From positions 6,051 through 70,050 of the forward strand of contig JAWXTY010000007.1 in NCBI GenBank assembly GCA_044433115.1: a stretch of DNA of 64,000 bases, given 5' to 3'. This document shows, one piece after another, positions 18,427-28,088 of the stretch. The DNA is from CAKUIA01 sp044433115. GTDB taxonomy: Bacteria; Verrucomicrobiota; Verrucomicrobiia; Opitutales; Intestinicryptomonadaceae. Position numbers and translations under genes: made by a program. Every line of letters starts with the position of its first letter. The stretch's first letter is position 1. Below the pieces are notes generated by a model. The model was given only the letters and a program-made list of their open reading frames with translations. It was not told where the DNA came from and made no database searches.

Positions 18427-19299
18427 CTAAAACTCAATTAGAACGTCGCTCCAGTCGCCCATTTCCTTAAATTCTATATTTTTAATAGCTTTAGTGCTTG
18501 CGTTCTTGAAAAATTCACGCACCTTTTCGTTCTCTTCTTTTAATATACCACTTAATATTAATACGCCATTTTCTGAAACTGCCTCAAGTAAAAACTTTGA
18601 GTGAAGCATAAGTATATCAGATTGAATGTTCGCAACAACTAAATCGTACTTAACGCCCCCTAAGCCCTCTTCTATATTAGATGTCATAAAAATTCCATCT
18701 ACATTTAGATTATTAAAAGATGCGTTTTCCAAGCATACCTTAATTGCAGCTTCGTCTATATCAAAAGCCCTAAGCTTCTTGCAGTCATACAACATTGCTG
18801 TCATTGCCAAGATACCAGAACCACAACCTGCGTCGGCAAGAGACTTATCGCTAAGCCCATATTTTTCAGCATAATCCAAAATACGCATCATACAAAGGCG
18901 AGTAGTTGGGTGGTCGCCTGTACCAAATGCCATCTGAGCGTCAAAATAAAATACTTTATCACCCTCTTTATTCTCTGTATACTCATCTTTAAGCCAAATA
19001 GGAACCCAGTGTAAGTCCTTGTAATTAAAAGCATTGAGATATTGCTTATAAGCATTTTGGAAGTCCTCTTCAAAGACTTCTTCAACTACATAATCCTCGC
19101 TAAGCTCTGTAAAGATAGTTCTAAGGCACTCATAGCCAGCCTTAGCTTCCTCTCCACTATCAAAATAACCACAAAGAATGACATCTTCAGGATTATCGAC
19201 CATCTGCTCTATGCTCCAATTAAAAATTTCTGCCTCGCAAAAATAATCCTCGTATCGAGAAATTAATTCGCTATCTATATCTGTGTAAACCTTATACAT
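18427..19299 (-). CDS. prmA: Ribosomal protein L11 methyltransferase
   Basis: 290 residues with the PrmA layout: an N-terminal substrate-recognition domain and a C-terminal SAM-dependent fold. DAQMAFGTGDHPTTRLCM is the PrmA signature. SAM motif I is LADAGCGSGILAMTA, then AFDIDEAAI, and the later VVANIQSDIL. It trimethylates amino groups of ribosomal protein L11. It starts 6 bp after the M20 peptidase gene and is followed by pncC on the same strand. Confidence 0.95.
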   Translation of the reverse strand: MYKVYTDIDSELISRYEDYFCEAEIFNWSIEQMVDNPEDVILCGYFDSGEEAKAGYECLRTIFTELSEDYVVEEVFEEDFQNAYKQYLNAFNYKDLHWVPIWLKDEYTENKEGDKVFYFDAQMAFGTGDHPTTRLCMMRILDYAEKYGLSDKSLADAGCGSGILAMTAMLYDCKKLRAFDIDEAAIKVCLENASFNNLNVDGIFMTSNIEEGLGGVKYDLVVANIQSDILMLHSKFLLEAVSENGVLILSGILKEENEKVREFFKNASTKAIKNIEFKEMGDWSDVLIEF

Positions 19300-19305
19300 A
19301 TTATT

Positions 19306-20664
19306 TTATTTTGAAAGTTTTGTGAAGAAATTCTCATACATCTTAACACCACCTGCTAAAATGTCTAAGTAAAATGACTCGTTGGGAGCGTGAAGTGCGT
19401 CTTCTGGCGTAAAAAGTCCAATCATCAAAGAGTCTAAGCCTATAATTTGTTTCAACATCGCAATTAACGCTATACTTCCCCCATCTCGCAAGAACACTGC
19501 CTCACAGCCAAAAGACTCCCTAATCGACGCCTTCAAAGACTCGAATACCTTTGCCTCTTTGTCGTTCTTTGGGTTATTTATATCATTAAAATAAGGCGAA
19601 GCTAAGCCATCGTGATTATTAAATGACACCTTCACTTGTTTTGGGCAACGCTCAGCGATAGCCTTTTGTACTAAATCTATAATTCTAGCAGGGTCTTGAT
19701 TTGCAACTAATCTACAAGATATTTTACAAAAACACTCAGAGGCAATTACAGTCTTGTTGCCATCGCCCTCGTATCCCCCACTAATTCCATTAAACTCCAA
19801 TGTAGGGTAAAATCTAGTACTTTCCAAAGGCTGCATAGCTGATTGCTCATACAAAGAAGTCAAATCGAGCATTTCCTTTACGCTATCTTCTGTTATAGAT
19901 AATTTCTTAAGCTCGTCTTTCTCCCACTGGCTTGGCTCTACAACATCGTCGTAAAATCCATCTACATTTACCCTGCCATTGGCACTATGCAAAGACGCAC
20001 AAACTTCTGCCATCGCCTGTATAGGATTATAAACGAGTCCCCCATACATACCTGAATGTAAGTCTGTGTTAGCTCCTCTAAAATTCACATCAAAAGATAC
20101 AACACCCCTTAGGGCTGTAGTTATTTGTATTTGATTTATGCTCGGACTCATCGTGTCGCTAAGCAAAACAAAGTCGTATTCGCTGAGCATATCCTTATTA
20201 TCAGTGATAAATTTTGGCATACTCGGACTAGAAATTTCCTCTTCACCCTCAAGCAAAAATGCAATGTCTAGTGGCAAATTCTCGTCCTTTTCCAGCAAAT
20301 TCATTATAGCAGAAATCATTGTAGTAAAAGGACCTTTGTTGTCAGCTGTTCCCCTACCCCATATTTTGCCGTCCTTTATAGTAGGCTCAAAAGGAGGAGT
20401 TTTCCACTCAGAGATAGGGTCGTGAGGCTGAACGTCATAATGCCCATAACACAAAATCCTTGCCTTTGCGTCGCCATTTTTTGAATTACGCCTTGCAAAG
20501 ACTATAGGGTGCATATCTGTATTTGCGACATCGCATTCAAAGCCCCTTTCCTTAAAAAAGTCGCTCAAAAAGTTGGCACACTCATACATATTCTCAGCAC
20601 AAGACGCATCTGCAGACACAGTCTTAATCCTAACTAATTTTTCTAAAAATTTTAAACTATCCAT
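19306..20664 (-). CDS. M20-family metallopeptidase (dipeptidase type)
   Basis: 452 residues. Zinc ligands and catalytic residues are visible: YGHYDVQPHDP (His and Asp), WGRGTADNKGPF (second Asp), LEGEEEISSP (catalytic Glu pair) and the C-terminal HAPNESFYLD. LHSGMYGGLVYNPIQ lies in the dimerisation lid. The family cleaves dipeptides or deacylates amino acids in the cytoplasm; the closest subgroup by motif is the carnosinase/DapE-like dipeptidases, and the substrate is not determined. It is first in the M20-prmA-pncC unit. Confidence 0.9.
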   Translation of the reverse strand: MDSLKFLEKLVRIKTVSADASCAENMYECANFLSDFFKERGFECDVANTDMHPIVFARRNSKNGDAKARILCYGHYDVQPHDPISEWKTPPFEPTIKDGKIWGRGTADNKGPFTTMISAIMNLLEKDENLPLDIAFLLEGEEEISSPSMPKFITDNKDMLSEYDFVLLSDTMSPSINQIQITTALRGVVSFDVNFRGANTDLHSGMYGGLVYNPIQAMAEVCASLHSANGRVNVDGFYDDVVEPSQWEKDELKKLSITEDSVKEMLDLTSLYEQSAMQPLESTRFYPTLEFNGISGGYEGDGNKTVIASECFCKISCRLVANQDPARIIDLVQKAIAERCPKQVKVSFNNHDGLASPYFNDINNPKNDKEAKVFESLKASIRESFGCEAVFLRDGGSIALIAMLKQIIGLDSLMIGLFTPEDALHAPNESFYLDILAGGVKMYENFFTKLSK

Positions 20665-20704
20665 ATTATTAAATTATTGTTATAAAATCATTATCCCCCA
20701 AAGG

Positions 20705-20795
20705 CGAGTTCTAAAAATTGGCAATTGTAGCTTATTGTAGTGCAAAAATGAAATTTTTGCTTCCCTGCTGTATAAAAACCAATTTTTAGAACTCG
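20705..20795. repeat. Family B palindromic element, copy B2 (short)
   Basis: 91 bp bounded by perfect 17-bp inverted repeats CGAGTTCTAAAAATTGG (20705-20721) and its complement (20779-20795). The interior keeps GCAATTGTAGCTTATTGTAG and GTGCAAAAATGAAATTTTTG, also found at the right ends of B1 and B3. It fills most of the gap upstream of the M20 gene. Confidence 0.85.
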
Positions 20796-20868
20796 ACTTA
20801 ACTAAAAAAAGACCTCGAAGCTTTAGCTAAGAAGTCTCTCTAAATTAAATGTAAACTATAAAAACAAA

Positions 20869-21267
20869 TTACATAGAAGGGTTTCTAGCAAAACGAGTGA
20901 TAGTGTTGAACAACTCTTGAGATTTCATCAAGTTACCACCATCAACATTAACTATAACCTTCATAGTATTAGGTTTTTCTACCTTTATATCAACTACAAT
21001 CTTAACATCTAAAACAGCTCTAGCTATAACTGTTATAGAGTCATTTCTAACTTTTTGAGCTGTACGTTGATAAGACAAAGAGTCTATAGCCCTATTAGTA
21101 GCTTCAAATACTGACTTCATATCGCCATCAATAAACCCTATAAAATCGCCATCTACAGAAGTGTAAACAGCCACAGGGTGTCTTGAAGACTCAACCCCTA
21201 CGTTAGTTGTACAAGCACTAAGGCACATAGCCCCTAATAAAAGTAAATATATATAAATTCTTTTCAT
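20869..21267 (-). CDS. Small lipoprotein, DUF3568-like
   Basis: 132 residues. A type II signal peptide ends in the lipobox LSAC with Cys at residue 19. The mature part has a beta-rich pattern (AVYTSVDGDFIGFIDGDM, then repeated IVVDIKVEK strands) resembling the DUF3568 lipoproteins of Verrucomicrobiota and Lentisphaerota. No function is known. It follows the sigma and anti-sigma genes on the same strand after 127 bp that hold a half-copy of repeat B, so cotranscription is possible but unproven. Confidence 0.7.
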   Translation of the reverse strand: MKRIYIYLLLLGAMCLSACTTNVGVESSRHPVAVYTSVDGDFIGFIDGDMKSVFEATNRAIDSLSYQRTAQKVRNDSITVIARAVLDVKIVVDIKVEKPNTMKVIVNVDGGNLMKSQELFNTITRFARNPSM

Positions 21268-21350
21268 AGTTATTAGTAGAATATATCTAAGTAGTTTTTA
21301 CAAGTCTTTTTTGAAATTAATACGCTTTTTATGCAATCTAACTCAAAAAA

Positions 21351-21397
21351 TGTTCTTGAAATTGACAATTAGCTATTTTTAAAGCAATTATAAGCTA
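21351..21397. repeat. Family B half-element, copy B6
   Basis: TGTTCTTGAAATTGACAATT followed by AGCTATTTTTAAAGCAATTA matches the left end of B3. No matching right end is seen. Its end coincides with the stop codon (21395-21397) of the anti-sigma-like gene. Confidence 0.6.
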
Positions 21398-21829
21398 TTC
21401 TTCCTTGAAGTCTAAAAGAGAGTAAAAAGAGTGAGAGCCGTCAAAGAAATCTCTAACAGATAGAGAAAGTGAGTCGCCTGCAAAAGTGTTATCTGCTATG
21501 TTACGCATATATTGCTTTGAGCTATCAATTATATCTTTTTTCAACAAGAAAAGACATGCAAAGACTAAAGCAAGCACTGCCGCCCACTCTAAATTTCCCA
21601 TAAATACAGAAGGTCTCTTTGCCCTATACTTAGGTAGCTTTTGCAAATTAATCTTATGATTATAATATTTTGCAGTCGCAATATGTATACTCTTATACTC
21701 GCAAGACATATTAGCAAAAGTTTCATTTTCTGCTATTAATTTTGAAATACGCATCAATTCTTCAGGCGATAAATCTTCGTCTAAATAGTCATTTATCAAT
21801 TTAATAAAATATTCTTTAGAATTATTCAT
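21395..21829 (-). CDS. Anti-sigma-factor-like single-span membrane protein
   Basis: 144 residues with one transmembrane helix near residues 77-97 (LEWAAVLALVFACLFLL). The N-terminal half begins with a charged helix IKLINDYLDEDLSPEELM that resembles the start of anti-sigma domains, but the zinc-binding His-x3-Cys-x2-Cys pattern is missing. It lies 59 bp after the ECF sigma gene on the same strand, the usual place for a cognate anti-sigma factor. The call rests on that position and topology. The outer part after the helix is not recognised. Confidence 0.6.
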   Translation of the reverse strand: MNNSKEYFIKLINDYLDEDLSPEELMRISKLIAENETFANMSCEYKSIHIATAKYYNHKINLQKLPKYRAKRPSVFMGNLEWAAVLALVFACLFLLKKDIIDSSKQYMRNIADNTFAGDSLSLSVRDFFDGSHSFYSLLDFKEE

Positions 21830-21888
21830 TGGGAAAGTTTTTAAGTAGTTTAGTTTGATTTAATTAGTTAATGTATGAACTTAATTAT

Positions 21889-22488
21889 CTATTGCCTTAT
21901 GGCACTTAGTCTGTCTCGCAAAAACTCCCTTGCCCTAGACAATCTGCTCTTTACAGTGCCTAAACCAACATTTAGCTTTAGTGCAATCTCATCGTAGCTA
22001 AGTTCTTCTTCGTTTCTTAAACGCATAACTTCAGCATACAAAGGTGGCATTTCACTTATAGCCTTTGGGATTTCTGCTTCGAACTCCTTAGATAAGCTCT
22101 CTTCTATAGGATTTTGCAACTCGCAAGCAATAGTATCAGCAAGAGTCAAATTCACACTCTCATCTGCAGATACAGGCATATCCATAGAGAAAGAACAATG
22201 TCTCTTTCTTCTCCACCAATACCAGTGTTTATTCTTTGCTAGATTAGTTGCAATTTGGTATAACCAAGTAGATACAGAACAATCACCCCTAAAATTAGGC
22301 AAAGACTTTCTAGCTCTCAAGAAAGTATCTTGAGCAACTTCTTCAGCATCTTGCCTATTATTAAGTATCCTATACGCTTGAGTTAACACGTTATCCCAAT
22401 TATGAGACACCAAGTCGCTAAAAGCATCGTCATCGCCTGCTTTTAACTTATCTAAGAATATATCTTTTTCAACTTTAACATCATTCAT
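21889..22488 (-). CDS. ECF-family RNA polymerase sigma factor
   Basis: 199 residues. Region 2 includes AYRILNNRQDAEEVAQDTF and FRGDCSVSTWLYQIATNL, which bind core polymerase and the -10 element. Region 4 holds the helix-turn-helix ELSYDEIALKLNVGLGTVKS followed by RLSRAREFLRDRL. This is the RpoE-like layout. It is divergent from the GTPase system at 22661 and is followed by an anti-sigma-like membrane gene. Its regulon is unknown; control of the neighbouring system is possible but not shown. Confidence 0.93.
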   Translation of the reverse strand: MNDVKVEKDIFLDKLKAGDDDAFSDLVSHNWDNVLTQAYRILNNRQDAEEVAQDTFLRARKSLPNFRGDCSVSTWLYQIATNLAKNKHWYWWRRKRHCSFSMDMPVSADESVNLTLADTIACELQNPIEESLSKEFEAEIPKAISEMPPLYAEVMRLRNEEELSYDEIALKLNVGLGTVKSRLSRAREFLRDRLSAIRQ

Positions 22489-22610
22489 AATTTTAATTAT
22501 TTCCTTTTCTGGGGAATACTATCTATAAAAATAAACTTTTTTCAAACTTTACATTTATAATAGCGTTTATACCTAAGACAAGCAAAAAAGTACTTTCGTT
22601 CAAAAAAAAG

Positions 22611-22640
22611 TTGCAAAAGTACCTATATTTGTGTTACAAT
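22611..22640 (+). promoter_or_regulatory. Predicted promoter of the GTPase operon
   Basis: TTGCAA at 22611-22616, 18-bp spacer, TACAAT at 22635-22640. The ATG is 20 bp after the -10 element. It is a sigma70-like pattern, so an ECF sigma is not needed to explain it. Confidence 0.55.
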
Positions 22641-22660
22641 GCTGAAAAATATATATAAAA

Positions 22661-24406
22661 ATGCTATTTACATCTAAAAACAAAAAAAATGACAAGCTTG
22701 CTTTATTAAACTGTATAACAGGAGAAATCTCGCAAAGCACCTCTTTACCTACCAAGTTAGGTAGCACTGAAAACTGCACTCTTAAAGCCACTTCAGGCGA
22801 AGAAGTCCTAGAGATAGACATAAACGAAAGCGGAAACTTTTTCATAAAAAATCTATCTGAAAATACTATACTTTTAAACGCTAAAGTCCTTGAAGAAGGT
22901 ATTCAAATTGAAGAGACTGAAGCCACTTTGCAAATAGGCAATGACTTATATATAATCTTCTTTGGCAAAAATTCTCTAGCAAGAGCAGAAGGTGTAGATA
23001 TAAATAAGTGGTATATTTTCGACGTTCTAAGCTCAAGAATTGAGGACGAAGTTATATTTAGCTCTATTAAAAAATCTGTACTTAAAAGAGGTCTAACAGG
23101 CTCTGGCTTGGCTCTTTCGCCAAAGGGAGCTTCTTTGGGTTTTTACTACAATCAAGTATTTAATATAGAAACTGACGAGCTAGAAGCAATTAGTGCAAAT
23201 CCTACAATTTCTTATGATGCAAAGGCTATAACTTGCCCTATGTGCTGGCTTAAGTTCGACATAGGAGACGCTATGAACATTGCCACAGACGAAAATTTAC
23301 GTGGCGACCCTATCTTAGGCGAAGACGAAATGTTGAGATTTCTACCAGTATCTTTTGGTACAGGAGCTGTTGCCCTAGACCCTAGTGGCTTGCCTGCCCC
23401 TGACATAGCTTGCCCTCACTGCAGACGTAAGTTGCCTCCGAATTTCTTAGACTTAGATTTAAAAATCTTCTCTATAGTAGGAGCTCCAAGTTCTGGTAAG
23501 AGTTACTATTTGAGCGTGTTAATTAAAGAGCTTAAAGACGCTCTAATTAAGAACTTTGGCATAAACTTCAAAGACCTAGACCCAAGTGGCAATATGGTTT
23601 TAACTACTATGAAGAATAAGCTATTTTCTGCCGACACACCAGAATCTGCAATATTGGCAAAGACAGCCTTTGAAGGTGCTATGTATGAAAAGTACCCAAG
23701 ATTTGGCAAGATGGTAGCACTTCCTAAGCCTTTGACATACTCTATAGAAAGCCTCAACGAAGACAAGAATACAGCGATGGTATTCTATGATAACGCTGGC
23801 GAACACTTTGAACCAGGGCTAGACCTTGAAGACTCCCCTGGGGCTATGCACGTGGCTAGTTCTTCTGCAATCTTCTTCCTTTTTGACCCTGCTTCAAATA
23901 GGTCTTTCAAGGAAAAGTTGACTAATCACCCAGACCCTCAACTTAAAATTAGAGATAGAATAGACCAGCAAGACACTATACTTTCTGAAATGGAAGTTAG
24001 AATTAAGCGTATAGTAAACTTAGACTCTAGTGCGAAAATAGAGCAACCTCTTGCCCTAATTATAAATAAATACGATATTTGGAAAGACCTCTTAGACGAA
24101 GACTTAGAGTCTTATTACAAAGATAGCAAGCTCGATTTAGGTGCAGTAGATAGAAATAGCGATAGAATTAAAGCTTTTATGCTAAAGACTGAACCTGCAA
24201 TAGTTGCAACTGCCCAATCATTGTCTAGCAATCTTAAGTACTTTGCAATTAGCCCATTAGGACACACTCCTATAAAGATTGAAGAGGGTCAATGCCAAGG
24301 TATGATAGCTCCAGACCCTGTTAAGATTAAGCCTTTGTTTGTGGAAATACCAACTATTTGGGCTTTGAGCAAAACTACAGAAAACTTGATACCTACAACT
24401 AAATAA
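22661..24406 (+). CDS. FHA-like/zinc-ribbon/TRAFAC-type GTPase protein (DO-GTPase-like)
   Basis: 581 residues. Residues 1-105 show an FHA-like beta pattern (TKLGSTENCTLKA, FFIKNLSENTILLNAKVLEEG, IGNDLYIIFFG). Residues about 115-170 may be a GYF-like or linking domain. Two CxxC pairs, CPMC and CPHC, about 60 residues apart, suggest a split zinc ribbon. A P-loop GTPase follows: Walker A GAPSSGKS at 274-281, DNAGE at 377-381, and NKYD at 469-472. This order resembles the DO-GTPase proteins of Verrucomicrobiota and Planctomycetota that pair with GAP1 proteins in predicted conflict systems. It leads a four-gene unit; the next ATG comes one base after the stop. Its substrate and trigger are unknown. 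Confidence 0.75.
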   Translation: MLFTSKNKKNDKLALLNCITGEISQSTSLPTKLGSTENCTLKATSGEEVLEIDINESGNFFIKNLSENTILLNAKVLEEGIQIEETEATLQIGNDLYIIFFGKNSLARAEGVDINKWYIFDVLSSRIEDEVIFSSIKKSVLKRGLTGSGLALSPKGASLGFYYNQVFNIETDELEAISANPTISYDAKAITCPMCWLKFDIGDAMNIATDENLRGDPILGEDEMLRFLPVSFGTGAVALDPSGLPAPDIACPHCRRKLPPNFLDLDLKIFSIVGAPSSGKSYYLSVLIKELKDALIKNFGINFKDLDPSGNMVLTTMKNKLFSADTPESAILAKTAFEGAMYEKYPRFGKMVALPKPLTYSIESLNEDKNTAMVFYDNAGEHFEPGLDLEDSPGAMHVASSSAIFFLFDPASNRSFKEKLTNHPDPQLKIRDRIDQQDTILSEMEVRIKRIVNLDSSAKIEQPLALIINKYDIWKDLLDEDLESYYKDSKLDLGAVDRNSDRIKAFMLKTEPAIVATAQSLSSNLKYFAISPLGHTPIKIEEGQCQGMIAPDPVKIKPLFVEIPTIWALSKTTENLIPTTK

Positions 24407-24407
24407 G

Positions 24408-25331
24408 ATGGCTTACGAATTGATATATACAAGCTTGCAATCGGGGCTAGTTAGCTCTCGTTCAGGCTTTTGCACTGTTGCAAGAAGTGCGTCAATGCCA
24501 GAGCGTTTAGCTGCTTTAGTCGAAAAGCTTAGCGTATTTGAACACGGAAAGGGCAAAGAAAAGTATTCATACAACAAAATTACTTATACATCTGAGCAAT
24601 TTTACGTAATTACTGCTTCTTTCGACTCTGGCAAAGACTATACAGGTAGGACTAATTTTATATCGCACCACATAGTTTTATCTGAGAGCGAAATTGCAAA
24701 ATACCCAAACCCTGCAGATTTAATCTTGGGCTATAAAGACAAGTTCTTAAAGAGCTACACTAAAGCCCCTGAGCTAATTAAAGAAGAAGTCGATTTGTCT
24801 TTCATAGCTTTCCCTGAGCGTATACCTTGCATCACTTGGCAAAAGTATTTTGGCGACACTGGTTACGCTAGTTTACTCAAAACTGCCAACTTAGATATAT
24901 ACTCAAAAGATGGCAATAGCTTAGATATATTGGCTCTTTTTGCCGAAAGTTCTTCTTTGAACGTCGACAAAAAATCGCCTTGGGACTATACTTTCACAAC
25001 TAATTGCTTAGATATAGAATTAAAGCAAGCCTACAACTGGAAAGTATTTACAGATGTGCCAAGTGCTTCTAAAAAGGAAAACTGCATAGACTTAGAATGT
25101 GCTAAAGCTCCTGCCCTTACAGAAAATAGATTTAGCGAATACGCAAGAACTGCAAAAAAGACAAAAATGGAAAGCCTTGACATCAAAGCAGGCAGACCCA
25201 TTCAAGCCTCAAATAAATTTACAGTTATTGAAGCAAAAAAAGCTATTAACCCTATGATATTTCTATATGGAAGTATTATAGTTATCTTACTTTCAATTAT
25301 GTTTTATTTAGCATTTACAATTTTAAACTAG
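24408..25331 (+). CDS. GTPase-associated protein 1 (GAP1-N2-like) with C-terminal membrane anchor
   Basis: 307 residues. The N-terminus ELIYTSLQSGLVSSRSGFCTV, and then RSASMPERLAALVEKLS, matches the GAP1-N2 domain as I know it, including the later GRTNFISHHIVLSESEI. The family occurs beside DO-GTPases and is presumed to regulate or couple to them. The middle is not recognised. A hydrophobic helix at about residues 282-305 (PMIFLYGSIIVILLSIMFYL) ends the chain, so it is a tail-anchored protein facing the cytoplasm. It begins one base after the GTPase gene. Confidence 0.7.
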   Translation: MAYELIYTSLQSGLVSSRSGFCTVARSASMPERLAALVEKLSVFEHGKGKEKYSYNKITYTSEQFYVITASFDSGKDYTGRTNFISHHIVLSESEIAKYPNPADLILGYKDKFLKSYTKAPELIKEEVDLSFIAFPERIPCITWQKYFGDTGYASLLKTANLDIYSKDGNSLDILALFAESSSLNVDKKSPWDYTFTTNCLDIELKQAYNWKVFTDVPSASKKENCIDLECAKAPALTENRFSEYARTAKKTKMESLDIKAGRPIQASNKFTVIEAKKAINPMIFLYGSIIVILLSIMFYLAFTILN

Positions 25332-25340
25332 GAAAAGAAA

Positions 25341-28082
25341 ATGACCCCTCAACTTTTAATAATAAAAATACAGTCCCTAACAAGTGGAACAGCTAAGTTT
25401 GAACTTGGACAGCTAAAACTTTTAGCAAGTGAATACCAAAAACTTCACGAACAATGTGCCAAGAGACTAGAACAATGTACATCTCTAATAAAGACTAATA
25501 GAGACTATCTCGCCCTCGAGCTAGTTGAGTCTGAACCTCCCCTATTAGATACTATTAGTGCAATTTCTTTTGAAGAACTGCCAAAGTGGGATAAGCTTTG
25601 CAAGGAATATGGCATAGACACTTGCCCTCCTTTTGACGACTTTCAAATAGATCTATTGCAATCTTTGTATACGAAGGACATAGGGCAAACGCACCCTCTA
25701 TATAGAGACTATAGACGTGCTATGCGTATGCACAATTACAAAAATGCACTCAAGGTAATTGGCACTATTTCAAGGATAAACTCTCAAGACTACGAGATTA
25801 GGCAAGAGTATCTAAGGCTATTAAATAGCGAAATAGAAAAAGCTTTCAAGAAACTCAAAGAAGCTCTTAAAAACAAGAATAAGGACGAAATTCTAAAGTT
25901 CTACGCTTTCTTAGAGACGCACAAGAACGACTTTAACCAAGAAGAAAAGGACTGGGAAAGCATTTCAGATAGCGTAAAACTAATTAAGAAAGACGACGCA
26001 CTAAAGAATAAAACTGAAATCTTAAAAGAAATTTCAGAACTTGACGCTGAAAAACAATGGGCTTTAGTCTTGGAAAAAATACAAGAGTTGAAGTTCATTG
26101 AAGCTGAGTATGACCTAAAATCAGACGAGAGCCAAACTGAACTTATCGCCCAAAAACAAAGCATAGTAGACGAGAGAAAGAAGGCAAGCGACCTAGCAAA
26201 ACTTAAGCTTATTACTACTGAAGAAACTAAAAATGCCCTTGCAAATGAAAATAAAAAATCGACTGCAAGAGCTAGATTAAATGCTTATAAAAAGTTTGAC
26301 GAAAAAAGTGATTTGCTCGACAAAGAAACAGCAAAAAAACTCAATGCTAGAATGGGAACTTTACGTAATGTAATGCTAATTAAACTTAGTTTTCAAGCCC
26401 TATGCTTAGCTTGTATAGCAGGAGCAGGAACTTATGGAGCATTATATGTAAAAAATGAAATCCAAGCAAAGGAAAGGCTACACCAAGCCTCTATACGCCT
26501 TGCTCAAATATCTTCGAATGCCTCTATAGATAACATTAAGGCAGCCTTAGACTTATACAAAAAAGACTATGCTGAATTTCTCGATACAAACGAGCTTACC
26601 TTAACGCAAATAGCTACAAAAATTGAGCAACAAGAAGAATATAAAAGCATTGCTGACTCCATCTTAGCTAAGTTAAATTCTGCCCTAACAGAAGGTGCAA
26701 GTTTAGAGAAAACAGCTGAGATAAACGCAAATATAACTTCGCTTGAAGACACTATTAAACTTATGCTTAGAGACGATATTAATCTCTATCAACTAAAGTT
26801 AGATAGCTTTAAGACTAAGTATAACACAAATTTAACTGCGATTGAAGCTGAGTATAACGCAAAGCTAAAGGACTATCTTTCTAAGACTGAGAGCTTAATA
26901 AAGAATATCGACTTTGATTTAAGTAATGAGACTATGCAAAACTTGGCTAAATCAAGGGAATATTTAGATGCGACAAAGAAGCTTATAGAAGATAATTCTA
27001 AGTTCTTTACATTGCATAATATGGATAAGATTAAGCTAGATGACCTTAGCCTTAGCCAGCTTGAATTTGAGGCTAAGATAAACGACTTTTTAGATATAAA
27101 GAAATTACTAGCAGATACTTTGAATGTAGATGAGTATTTTACTACATTGGAAAAATTGCAAAGAGAAGTTGAATTATCTAATACTTTAAAGGGAGCATTA
27201 GCCTCTGTATTAAGTAAAAAGCAAGAACTTAAATATGGCAAGGGCGTTGAAAACTTCTCTGATGAGGAAATTAACAATGCAAATAATATATCTAAACTAA
27301 GCTTGCTCGAAAGCTTGCCAAGTGCATTGCTAGAGCTATCTGAAGTTTATGTATACGACAATGGCGTCTCTACTGCATATACTCAAGGTGCGTTGAAAGA
27401 GACAAAGAACACTTGGACAGGTGGATATGAAATTGTACAACGTGGCAAGGAGTTCACTCCAAGAGGCACTACAGTTTTCATAACTAAAAACAAGCTCTCT
27501 CAAGGCAACAGAATTTCTAAAGACGAAATTTACACTAACGAAAGACTCTCTAAGGAAGCTCAATTTATAAATAGCCTACACGAAGAAAAGCATAGCCTAT
27601 TAAAACTTATAAATCTAATTTATGAGAGCGACACAGACCCTCTATTTAAGCTTTGGTTTGAAGGAGAAATCTTTAATTTGGCGATGGCAAATAACACTGA
27701 AAGTGGCTTGCTTTATAGCCCTACAGCCCAAGCGAGAGCAGAACAAGTTGCGAAACATAAAATTGGTATAAGCTCACTAAGCTGGCTAAGAAACGACCCT
27801 ATCAAGAAGAAGGAAATTAACTATAGCCTATACTCTGGCAAGCTCATCGACCTTGAAAACGACGCTATGCAAAAGCTAGAATCAACTAAGGCTGTGATAA
27901 ATTCTAAAGTAAACTTGGTAGGTTTTGCTGACGAAAATGGCGAGCTTAACATAGATTTAAAAGACTATGCTAAGGCAAAAATCTACGCTATAGACAGGCA
28001 AGGCAAAGAAATTTTACTAGTTGAAGATGGAATATTGTTGACAAAAGCAATGCCTTTTAGTCCTTTAGTACTAAGAGATTAA
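25341..28082 (+). CDS. Large coiled-coil single-span membrane protein of the GTPase system
   Basis: 913 residues; not a family I recognise. About 340 residues of Lys/Glu-rich helical sequence come before one transmembrane helix near residues 344-366 (IKLSFQALCLACIAGAGTYG). After it come about 330 residues of predicted coiled coil, then a compact C-terminal domain of about 230 residues with VNLVGFADENGELNIDL and IYAIDRQGKEILLVE beta strands. AGGA lies 8 nt before the ATG. Because the anchor is in the middle, the two halves face opposite sides of the membrane. It may span the periplasm; that is inference. Confidence 0.8.
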   Translation: MTPQLLIIKIQSLTSGTAKFELGQLKLLASEYQKLHEQCAKRLEQCTSLIKTNRDYLALELVESEPPLLDTISAISFEELPKWDKLCKEYGIDTCPPFDDFQIDLLQSLYTKDIGQTHPLYRDYRRAMRMHNYKNALKVIGTISRINSQDYEIRQEYLRLLNSEIEKAFKKLKEALKNKNKDEILKFYAFLETHKNDFNQEEKDWESISDSVKLIKKDDALKNKTEILKEISELDAEKQWALVLEKIQELKFIEAEYDLKSDESQTELIAQKQSIVDERKKASDLAKLKLITTEETKNALANENKKSTARARLNAYKKFDEKSDLLDKETAKKLNARMGTLRNVMLIKLSFQALCLACIAGAGTYGALYVKNEIQAKERLHQASIRLAQISSNASIDNIKAALDLYKKDYAEFLDTNELTLTQIATKIEQQEEYKSIADSILAKLNSALTEGASLEKTAEINANITSLEDTIKLMLRDDINLYQLKLDSFKTKYNTNLTAIEAEYNAKLKDYLSKTESLIKNIDFDLSNETMQNLAKSREYLDATKKLIEDNSKFFTLHNMDKIKLDDLSLSQLEFEAKINDFLDIKKLLADTLNVDEYFTTLEKLQREVELSNTLKGALASVLSKKQELKYGKGVENFSDEEINNANNISKLSLLESLPSALLELSEVYVYDNGVSTAYTQGALKETKNTWTGGYEIVQRGKEFTPRGTTVFITKNKLSQGNRISKDEIYTNERLSKEAQFINSLHEEKHSLLKLINLIYESDTDPLFKLWFEGEIFNLAMANNTESGLLYSPTAQARAEQVAKHKIGISSLSWLRNDPIKKKEINYSLYSGKLIDLENDAMQKLESTKAVINSKVNLVGFADENGELNIDLKDYAKAKIYAIDRQGKEILLVEDGILLTKAMPFSPLVLRD

Positions 28083-28088
28083 TAATAT

